This document shows positions 1 through 6,629 of a stretch of 64,000 nt of DNA, in pieces (the first letter of the stretch is position 1; each line of letters starts with the position of its first letter). The notes below the pieces were generated by a model. It was not told the origin of the DNA, made no database searches, and worked only from the letters and a program-made list of their open reading frames with translations. The stretch comes from Methylobacterium sp. 2A (GTDB taxonomy: Bacteria > Pseudomonadota > Alphaproteobacteria > Rhizobiales > Beijerinckiaceae): NCBI RefSeq assembly GCF_009806555.1, contig NZ_VUOK01000058.1, forward strand, positions 124,001 through 188,000, in the 5' to 3' direction. The position numbers were made by a program, and so were the translations under genes.

Positions 1-609
1 GTAGCCGGGACTGATTTCCAGAAAACGTGCGAAGAATTCATAATCTTCGCCCTGCCGCAACTTCGGAGACTCATCGAACAGCTTGATGGCATCGAGCCTT
101 TTTCGTCGCAACATGATCGTCGAGGGATAGATGTTGTCGCCCAACGACATCAAGAACCATGCGAGCGAGATTTTCCTGCGATAGCCGATCGCCGGTTGCT
201 CGATTTTATTGCCGTCCGCGTCGATGACGCCGGCTGCAGTAAAGCAGAAATCGATACCGCGCTGCTCCATGAACGCGACCTGGGTCGCGAGTTTGTCGGG
301 CAACCAGAGATCATCATCGTCGCAGAAAGCAATAAACTCGCCCTTGGCGAGCCGGATGCCGAAATTTCGGACCACGGATGGTCTTCCGGCGAACTGGGAC
401 GCCGCATATGTTATGCGCGGATCCTGAAGGGATTGAATATAGGCGCAGACATCTTGTTGATGACCATCCGCAACCACAATCAATTCGAAGTTGTGATAGG
501 TCTGAGCGCGGATCGCATCGACAGTCAACTGCAGGAAGTGAAGCCGCAGTCTGGTGGGTATGATGATCGATACAAGCGGCAGCTGAGAATTATGACTTAC
601 ATGTGTCAT
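1..609 (-). CDS. Family 2 glycosyltransferase, 3' end beyond the window
   Basis: An open frame of 203 codons starts with ATG at 609 and runs off the left edge, so the C-terminus is missing. The N-terminus has the GT2 nucleotide-binding strand VSIIIPTRLR (about residues 13-22), followed by FELIVVADG and the metal/nucleotide-binding acidic stretch FIAFCDDDDLWLP at about residues 93-105. Such GT-A fold enzymes transfer a sugar from a nucleotide-sugar in polysaccharide or protein glycosylation. The acceptor cannot be told. It lies 219 bp downstream of a GT39-like gene on the same strand, which suggests a surface-glycan locus continuing to the left. Codon use is less GC-rich than in most of the window. 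Confidence 0.85.
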   Translation of the reverse strand, partial: MTHVSHNSQLPLVSIIIPTRLRLHFLQLTVDAIRAQTYHNFELIVVADGHQQDVCAYIQSLQDPRITYAASQFAGRPSVVRNFGIRLAKGEFIAFCDDDDLWLPDKLATQVAFMEQRGIDFCFTAAGVIDADGNKIEQPAIGYRRKISLAWFLMSLGDNIYPSTIMLRRKRLDAIKLFDESPKLRQGEDYEFFARFLEISPGY

Positions 610-726
610 GAAATTCGAGCCGAAAAGCTGTAAAAACGGTCCAGAATTTGCTAATTGGTTTTGCCCCACTCCGCAACCGGCCGCCGAGAATGTCGTCAAC
701 AACCACCGGGTGCGGCACTACTTAGA

Positions 727-770
727 GCGCTCTCCGCCGAAGCAGAACCCGGTTCGGCGCAAGAGAGCGC
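727..770. repeat. REP-like imperfect hairpin
   Basis: The intergenic DNA holds two nested inverted repeats: outer arms GCGCTCTC (727-734) and GAGAGCGC (763-770), inner arms CGCCGAA (735-741) and TTCGGCG (753-759). A related hairpin lies at 2754-2790. The shared order of arms suggests a dispersed intergenic repeat rather than a terminator, since no T-run follows on either strand. Confidence 0.4.
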
Positions 771-827
771 GCGAAGGCTTGGGACCGTCCTGAAGCCTCA
801 GGCCGTGTTTGACGCCCTTGGAATGGC

Positions 828-2450
828 TCACCGCGCCGGGGCCGGAGGTCCTCCCAGGATGACGATTCCGGAACCCGTCAGCATCATACGCGCCGAGTCC
901 AGGAATCCGGGCGGCAGGGCGATCGACAATCTTTTGGTGATGGCATCCAATGTGACGGGTTGGGGCAATTCGCTCCAATCGATATGGTCGATCCACAGCA
1001 TGGCCGGGCAGCGTCCACCGTCCGACAGGTCCAGGTGCGCGTGCGATGCCAGGACGTGAACCGGGAAGCCATAACGGGCCGCTTCGATCTGGTAGGCCCA
1101 GTCGATGACCTGATCCTGATTGGGAACCACGTAGGTGGCCGGGTACTCCGTCGCAAAGATCTGCGACGACGCACAGTGGGTCTTCTGAGCCAGGATGGCA
1201 GAGGCCGCGCCGTCCCAGCCGCGGTCCAAGGCGTGCGAAATCACGACGACGCCGTATATCACCGCTCCGTTAAGCAGCAGCAGACCGAACAGACGTCGCC
1301 GTTGCCGGACGACGTTTACGATCAGCGCGGCGACGACGGCGATTGTCGTCAGGGCGATCGCGGACAGGTACCGGGCAACGAACAAGTTTGGATGCTTGAT
1401 ATTCACGGCTAGCAGCAACACGGCCGCACAGGCCAGGCCCGCACTCATGGCGATGATGAACAGGGCATGGCCCGGCCCCGCCCCCGGGGGATCGATCTCA
1501 GACCGCAGGTGATCGACGGTTCCCCCCCCATCCCTGCGGCCCTGCAGAAGGTTGGAGACGAGGATTCCGAGCGCGATTAGAACCGCCAGGTTGAAGCCAA
1601 AGCTTTTGGCGATCTGGGCGAGCAGAATCTTGACGGCGACCGGGGAGGTCACATGGAACCAGAAGGTTCCGGAAATCTGATCCAGGAAGGCGGTCTGCGT
1701 GATGAACCAAGCCATCAGCGGCACGGACGCGACGATGCCGGCCGACAGCAGAAGAAAGAACCAGTTCCTTTGCCGCCGGACGAGCATGCACAGGCCGGAG
1801 GTCGCGACGATGCTGGTGGCCACGACGGTGGTCACGTAGTGAATATTGAGAGCCAGCAGGACCAGGAAGAAGAGCGAGGCCGCGAGGAAGCGGTGATCCC
1901 GGATACGCGCCGCTCCGTCCAACGTCAGCATCACATAGAGGCAGACGATCAAACTCGTCATGCAGCATATTTGCGTGAAGTAGGATCTGATCTCCGTCAT
2001 ATTGTATGAGAATACGGGAGATGTCGCGATCATAAATACACAGACAATGATAAAATTTCTGGTGTTCGGGTATCGCTTGCACAGGGCCGCTGCGAACAGG
2101 AGGCTGGCGAGCAGAGGGATGAAGTTCATAAGTCGACGGCTGAATATCGAATCGCCGGCCCATGTTTGGACGAGCCAGTTCAGACCTGTGAAGAAGGGTG
2201 GATGGACATCGATCAACCAGCGCTCTCTGACAGCGTCCGCCAGCGGCACATCGTGCCGCGAGAGCCAGAGCGTCCAGAATTCGTCGAGCCAGGGTCCGCG
2301 ATGCCAAGCCGCCCAGATTGCAACGGCCGCCATGAGGATGAAGAGAGATCCGTTTGCCGCCGTAAAAAGCCTGATCTTTCGATCCTGAACCCGGTCGATC
2401 GGCCACGTCAGCAGGTTCGGTCGTCCGAACCCCTGTGCTGCGATCCTCAT
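828..2450 (-). CDS. GT39-like polytopic glycosyltransferase
   Basis: The 540-residue protein is mostly membrane helices. After the first helix come RGPWLDEFWTLWLS (about residues 50-63) and, in the next loop, IDVHPPFF. Acidic residues in the first periplasmic loop followed by H-P-P-F are typical of the GT-C superfamily (PMT/ArnT-like), which moves sugars from polyprenyl-phosphate carriers. The start is ATG at 2450, preceded by the strong ribosome site GAGAAGGAG; the frame stays open further upstream but without such a signal. The ATG overlaps the TGA of a short upstream frame. Acceptor and sugar donor are unknown. Confidence 0.72.
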   Translation of the reverse strand: MRIAAQGFGRPNLLTWPIDRVQDRKIRLFTAANGSLFILMAAVAIWAAWHRGPWLDEFWTLWLSRHDVPLADAVRERWLIDVHPPFFTGLNWLVQTWAGDSIFSRRLMNFIPLLASLLFAAALCKRYPNTRNFIIVCVFMIATSPVFSYNMTEIRSYFTQICCMTSLIVCLYVMLTLDGAARIRDHRFLAASLFFLVLLALNIHYVTTVVATSIVATSGLCMLVRRQRNWFFLLLSAGIVASVPLMAWFITQTAFLDQISGTFWFHVTSPVAVKILLAQIAKSFGFNLAVLIALGILVSNLLQGRRDGGGTVDHLRSEIDPPGAGPGHALFIIAMSAGLACAAVLLLAVNIKHPNLFVARYLSAIALTTIAVVAALIVNVVRQRRRLFGLLLLNGAVIYGVVVISHALDRGWDGAASAILAQKTHCASSQIFATEYPATYVVPNQDQVIDWAYQIEAARYGFPVHVLASHAHLDLSDGGRCPAMLWIDHIDWSELPQPVTLDAITKRLSIALPPGFLDSARMMLTGSGIVILGGPPAPAR

Positions 2451-2665
2451 CGGCGGCTCCTTCTCAAGAGGCTGCATACCCTCACCTGTTGCGGCGCGTC
2501 CCAAGCGAAGACCCACACCTCTTCGAAGCCGGACTCCGGGATCTGAATATGCGGCGCAGACCCGTTGTAGTGGAACACGGCCGCTGGCACGCCCCAATGG
2601 AATGGTGCGGATAAGCTGATATATCCAGCAGCCTCTTGCTCGATCTTGGGCTGTTGGTCAATCAT
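2447..2665 (-). CDS. Possible small ORF or remnant coupled to the GT39-like gene
   Basis: This 72-codon frame ends in an ATGA overlap with the GT39-like start at 2450. Its product includes a plausible protein-like stretch, SAPFHWGVPAAVFHYNGSAP, unlike the Arg/Pro-rich translations of non-coding DNA nearby. No good ribosome site precedes the ATG at 2665, and the frame stays open upstream without a convincing start. It may be the 3' remnant of a larger gene truncated by rearrangement, or a small leader peptide. I do not recognise a family. Confidence 0.3.
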   Translation of the reverse strand: MIDQQPKIEQEAAGYISLSAPFHWGVPAAVFHYNGSAPHIQIPESGFEEVWVFAWDAPQQVRVCSLLRRSRR

Positions 2666-2753
2666 ATCCGCAGCCGTTACGGATAAAACCCCCGCATTAG
2701 AGCAGTGCCCGATCGCGTTGCTATCGAGCGCGGCTCTAAGCCTTTGTTTCAAC

Positions 2754-2790
2754 GCGCTCTCCTGCGCCGAACCGGCATCCCCTTCGGCGC
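2754..2790. repeat. REP-like hairpin, second copy
   Basis: The arms GCGCCGAA (2764-2771) and TTCGGCGC (2783-2790) form a perfect 8-bp stem. They are preceded by GCGCTCTC at 2754-2761, the same order seen in the hairpin at 727-770. Confidence 0.35.
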
Positions 2791-2991
2791 CCGGCGCTCT
2801 TGGAGGCGAGAGCCTGTCACGAGATCGCCAGCCGGTCAGGGCATGTCGGCTCCGGCGGACAGCATGCCGGCCCATATCCGGTCTCACCGGCTTTCGACAG
2901 CCTCGGACAAGCCCGTCATGCCCCGGGACGGTCGAAACCCCGTGCGGTCCATGAATCGCCCGCCGCGCCCATGCAGGCGACCGCCCATCTG

Positions 2992-3705
2992 CTAGCTTCC
3001 GCCCTCGCCCTCCTGCGCCGTCTCCGTCCCGACCAGACGTCCGATCTCGGGCGTGAACGGGATCTGAAGGCTGTAATGCAGGCCGTCCGGGCCGCAGGCG
3101 AGGGTCGCGCGCGCGTCGAGCTCGTAGACCAGCATCTCTTCCAGAAGGGTCATGCCGAAGCCGCGGCGCGCGGGCTCCGCAACGCCCGCTCCGCCCGTCT
3201 CGGTCCAGGTCATCGCGAGGATCGGCCCGGACCCGCCCGCCTCGATCTGCCAGCGCACCGCCACCCGGCCCTGCGGCAGGGCCAGGGCGCCGTGTTCGAT
3301 CCCGTTGCTCGTCAGTTCGTGCAGTGCCAGCGCCAGATTCAAGGCGGGCTTCGGTCGAAGCCGTAGGCGCGGCCCCGCGATCATCGCCTGCTCGCCCTCG
3401 CGCACGAGATGAACCATGAGCTCATCCGAGATCAGGGAGTGCAGATCGGCCTCGCCGAGCGCGTCCGTGGTGGATTGGACCCGCAGCAGAGCGCTCAGGC
3501 GCCCGTCCAGATGGGTCACGTAGGTCTCGACATCCGCGGCGCTCTCGGCCGACCGGTGCATGATGCTGCGCAGCATCGTCATCGTGTTGCGCAGCCCGTG
3601 CCGCAGGCTGTCGGGCATGCCGGCTTCGTCGAGCAGGCGGCGCAGGCGGGCATTGTCGGCGCGCAGGGCGGCGAGCTGATCCGCCAAGTCCCCAGGCTCA
3701 GTCAT
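2992..3705 (-). CDS. Soluble HWE-family sensor histidine kinase
   Basis: This 237-residue protein has no transmembrane segment and no sensor domain. A short N-terminal coiled coil leads to the phospho-acceptor region DSLRHGLRN (His about 36). Then come the ATP-binding N-box ALHELTSNGIEHGAL, the W-x-E element MTWTETGG that defines HWE kinases, and a G-box GFGMTLLEEM. HWE kinases are common in alphaproteobacteria and often feed single-domain regulators or PhyR. It is the last gene of the chemosensory run, about 100 bp after the receptor-like gene, so it could phosphorylate one of the two CheY proteins or read the array. Its signal is unknown. Confidence 0.8.
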   Translation of the reverse strand: MTEPGDLADQLAALRADNARLRRLLDEAGMPDSLRHGLRNTMTMLRSIMHRSAESAADVETYVTHLDGRLSALLRVQSTTDALGEADLHSLISDELMVHLVREGEQAMIAGPRLRLRPKPALNLALALHELTSNGIEHGALALPQGRVAVRWQIEAGGSGPILAMTWTETGGAGVAEPARRGFGMTLLEEMLVYELDARATLACGPDGLHYSLQIPFTPEIGRLVGTETAQEGEGGS

Positions 3706-3807
3706 GTCGCGCCTCCGTGGGTCTCGGATATCTGCGCAAGTCCGCGCAGGCGCGTGCGGTTCATACGGGCGTGAAAACGGGCGGCTCGATGCGGTGCCCG
3801 GGCAATC

Positions 3808-5076
3808 TCAGAACAGCTCGATGTCCGGCGTATCCGCCTGTGCGGTCGCTTGGCCGAGGGCCTGCGCGTCGATGGTGCGCTGGATCTGCGTGACGTAGCG
3901 CGACCGCGCCGTCTCCAGGATGGCGGCGGGTCGGACCCGCGCCTCGGGCTCGTTCCCGCTCAGGCTCTGCCGCAGCCCGTCGAGGCAATGCTCCAGCATC
4001 GCATTCGCCTCGTCGATCGCCTCGATCTGCTGGCGAACCACGTCCTGAAACTGAATCTGCCCGAAAACCGACAGCACCTCGTTGCCGACCGCGCCGGTCA
4101 GGGACGCGACCTCGGTCAGGTCGGTCCGGACCATCCCGAGCAGCACCTGCGTCGTCGTCTGGGCGATGGTGTCGAGTTCCGTCATCAGGGCCTGGAGGCG
4201 ATGCTGCTCGCCACGCGTCCCCTCGGCGTCATGCTCGACGGTGAGCACTTGGCCGATCGTCTGCTGCACGTTCGAGACCTGGACCCGGGCTTCCGCCATG
4301 GCGGTCTGCGACGCCTGGGCGAGGTCCTGGAGTTCCCGGGCGATGACCTTGAACCCGGCCCCGTGGATGCCGGCGCGGCTGGCCTCGATATTGGCGTTCA
4401 GAGCGAGCATCCGGGTCGAGGCGCCGACCTTCTCCAGGGAGACGATCAGGGTATCGAGGCCGCGCATCTGCGCCGCCGCGGCATCGACCGCGCTGCGCTC
4501 CGCCTGGGTCTCCCGGAGGCGTCCGTCGAGATAGGTTCCGAGGGACCGTGCCAGGGCGTGCAGGGCGGCGTCGCTCTGCTCCGCGACGCCGACGATCCGC
4601 TCCCGCGTGTCGTTGATGCAGCCGGCGCTTCGGATCTGCGCCGCGTTGAGGGCGTTCAGGGACGCCATGATGGCGTCGGCCGCACCTTCGGTCTGCCCGA
4701 CGATGCTGCGCAACTGCTCGCGCGTGACGGAGAAGAAGGGGGCGAGGTCGGCCAGATCCTGCGCCGCGACGCGCGCCACCTCGGCCGGCGGGCTTGCGGA
4801 AGCCGGCGGCGCTGTCCGGGGCGCGACATCGGCAGCGGCATCGGCAGCCATGGGCCGGGCCAGGGCCGCCCCCATGGCCGGGACCGGACGGTCGGGACGG
4901 TGCATCGCGCGCGCCACCAATCCGCCGCAGACGGCCGACGCCGCCGCGATCACGAGATGAGCCGGCTGCGCCGCGCCGAGGATGAGCGGTAGAACCCCGA
5001 CGATACAGCCGGCGCTGCCGCTGATCAGAAGCGTCTTCATCTCGATTTTCGGAATGGCTGGGGCCGCGGTTTGCAT
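3808..5076 (-). CDS. Membrane-anchored methyl-accepting chemotaxis-like protein
   Basis: The 422-residue product has two hydrophobic N-terminal segments within about residues 12-60. A Pro/Ala-rich linker follows, then a long helical signalling region with the MCP-like tip LALNANIEASRAGIHGAGF and IARELQDLAQAS. There is no periplasmic ligand domain between the two membrane segments, so any sensing would be within the membrane or cytoplasm. A later segment, GQIQFQDVVRQQIE, is typical of this short class of alphaproteobacterial MCP-like proteins. The start is uncertain: ATG at 5076 was chosen, but ATG at 5040 is also possible. It ends the chemosensory gene run with the HWE kinase. Confidence 0.78.
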   Translation of the reverse strand: MQTAAPAIPKIEMKTLLISGSAGCIVGVLPLILGAAQPAHLVIAAASAVCGGLVARAMHRPDRPVPAMGAALARPMAADAAADVAPRTAPPASASPPAEVARVAAQDLADLAPFFSVTREQLRSIVGQTEGAADAIMASLNALNAAQIRSAGCINDTRERIVGVAEQSDAALHALARSLGTYLDGRLRETQAERSAVDAAAAQMRGLDTLIVSLEKVGASTRMLALNANIEASRAGIHGAGFKVIARELQDLAQASQTAMAEARVQVSNVQQTIGQVLTVEHDAEGTRGEQHRLQALMTELDTIAQTTTQVLLGMVRTDLTEVASLTGAVGNEVLSVFGQIQFQDVVRQQIEAIDEANAMLEHCLDGLRQSLSGNEPEARVRPAAILETARSRYVTQIQRTIDAQALGQATAQADTPDIELF

Positions 5077-5170
5077 CAAGGGGGGTCAAGCGCTCCAGCG
5101 TGGTCGGCGATCTGTTACGGGTTGAGGGCCGAAGCCCGCGTACGGATTTCGGCAGGGGTCGCCGCAGGGA

Positions 5171-5557
5171 TCAGGCGGCGATGGCCTGGAGCGACGGGGC
5201 CACCTGCTTCACCACCTGCAGAAGCTTGTCGGCCTGAACCGGCTTCACCAGCCAACCGGTGGCACCCGCCTTGCGCGCCTCGTCCCGCTTTTCCTGCTGG
5301 GACTCGGTCGTCAGGACGAGCATCGGCGTGAAACGGGTCTGCGTGAGCTTGCGCAGTTCCTGGATCAGCTGAACCCCGTGCATGCCGGGCATGTGATAGT
5401 CCGTGATGACCAAAGCCGGGTTGAGCCCGGCCCGTATCTGCGCAAGAGCATCTTCTGCATTGGCGGCTTTCACCGTCCTATATCCCGCACCTCCGAGAAT
5501 TCCCGACATGCTCGCCAAAATCGTTGGCGAGTCATCGACAAGTAATACTTTGTGCAT
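5171..5557 (-). CDS. cheY: CheY-like single-domain response regulator (second copy)
   Basis: This 128-residue receiver domain has the acidic pocket VDD (residues 7-9), the phospho-acceptor Asp53 in ITDYHMPGMHG, a switch Thr in LTTESQ and the conserved Lys in WLVKPVQ. There is no output domain. The ATG at 5557 follows AAAGGTAGG at good spacing, while the frame upstream of it lacks coding character. It sits 65 bp downstream of parA in the chemosensory locus. It may act as motor regulator or as phosphate sink for CheA; which of the two CheY proteins binds the motor cannot be told. Confidence 0.85.
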   Translation of the reverse strand: MHKVLLVDDSPTILASMSGILGGAGYRTVKAANAEDALAQIRAGLNPALVITDYHMPGMHGVQLIQELRKLTQTRFTPMLVLTTESQQEKRDEARKAGATGWLVKPVQADKLLQVVKQVAPSLQAIAA

Positions 5558-5622
5558 CGACCTACCTTTCACTAAGACGACGCACTTTACATTCGTTACA
5601 AGTTTGCCAGCAATGGGTCTTT

Positions 5623-6387
5623 TCAGATCGCAAAGACTTTTTCCATGACGTGACTGCATAGCGCCTCGAAATCCTGAACAGCACGTGACCGCGCCTTAAA
5701 GTATTTGAGGGGCATTTCGCGGCCGAAGGCCTCCGCGAGTGCAATGTCCGAGCGAATACCGGGCAGCAGGCGGTCGCGCCCGAACCGGGCCTCGAGCCGA
5801 TGCAGCGCCTCGCGCTGCATCGTGATCCGCAGATCGACCTGGACCGGCATGATCGAGAGGCCGCGCAGCTCCGGGTTGAGGCTCGTGGCGACGTGGAAAT
5901 ACGAGCGGGCGAACTGCCCGACGCCATCGACCGCGAGGTGATGGAGCTGGGTGGGGACGAGGACGTGGTGGGCGCTCGCCAAGGCATTGATCAGCAGGGC
6001 GTCGGCGGTCGGCGCGGTGTCGATCAGGGTAATCGCGTAGGAGGCCGCCAGGGGCTTCAGCGCCGTCGCGAGCCCGAGCGGCGCGACCGCACCGTCCGGA
6101 CCCGAGAAGCCGCGGTCGGCCGGCAGGATGTCGATCCGGGGCACGTTCGTGCCGCGGATGGCGCGGCCGAGATCCGTCACCCCGGCGCCGCGATAGAGAT
6201 CGTGCACCGTCGGCTCGCCCGGCGCCCCCCGCACCCCGAAGCCCAGGCCGGTATGACCCTGCGTGTCGAGGTCGACGAGCAGCACCCGCTGGCCGCGATC
6301 CGCGAGGGCGGCGGCGAGGTTCACCACCGTGGTGGTCTTGGCGGTGCCGCCCTTCCGGTTGGCGACGGCGAGGATCCGCGCGCTCAT
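5623..6387 (-). CDS. parA: ParA-family ATPase of the chemosensory cluster
   Basis: The 254-residue protein has the deviant Walker A motif KGGTAKTT with the signature lysine (residues 12-19), Walker A' in LLVDLDTQGHTGLGFG, and a later TLIDTAPTADALLINAL. ParA/MinD ATPases of this type position DNA or protein complexes. A ParA inside a che operon recalls PpfA of Rhodobacter sphaeroides and ParC of Vibrio, which position chemosensory arrays; that role here is inference. Its ATG overlaps the STAS gene's stop (ATGA at 6384-6387) and is preceded by GGAGG, so the two are probably translationally coupled. No parB or parS-like site was noticed nearby. Confidence 0.88.
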   Translation of the reverse strand: MSARILAVANRKGGTAKTTTVVNLAAALADRGQRVLLVDLDTQGHTGLGFGVRGAPGEPTVHDLYRGAGVTDLGRAIRGTNVPRIDILPADRGFSGPDGAVAPLGLATALKPLAASYAITLIDTAPTADALLINALASAHHVLVPTQLHHLAVDGVGQFARSYFHVATSLNPELRGLSIMPVQVDLRITMQREALHRLEARFGRDRLLPGIRSDIALAEAFGREMPLKYFKARSRAVQDFEALCSHVMEKVFAI

Positions 6388-6629
6388 CCGGCCTCCGCAA
6401 TCGGAAGTCCGGCGAGGCAGGCGGCCGGCACCAAACCGTCCGGGCGGCCGCGCAGGGCAGGGGCGGCCACCATCAGCACCTGCAGCACGGCGGTGTGGAG
6501 CCACGCGGCGCCGGTGAGATCGACCGTGGCGTCCGGGGCCGCCCGCAGGGCGTCGAGCAGGGGCTCGGCCTCCTCGACCGGGCAGTGCCCCGTGAGCCGG
6601 ATGGTCGCGCCGTCTTGTTCGAGGGCCAT
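6384..6629 (-). CDS. Small STAS-domain protein
   Basis: This 81-residue protein has the compact STAS pattern: an N-terminal strand pair (IRLTGHCPVEEAE), a central ATVDLTGAAWLHTAVLQVL and a final helix. The loop residue phosphorylated in anti-anti-sigma factors would lie near AAWLHTA, where I see threonine but no serine, so regulation by phosphorylation is doubtful. It overlaps cheA by one base (TGATG) and parA by four, so it is made with both. STAS proteins in chemosensory clusters may link the array to another partner; the partner is unknown. Confidence 0.7.
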   Translation of the reverse strand: MALEQDGATIRLTGHCPVEEAEPLLDALRAAPDATVDLTGAAWLHTAVLQVLMVAAPALRGRPDGLVPAACLAGLPIAEAG

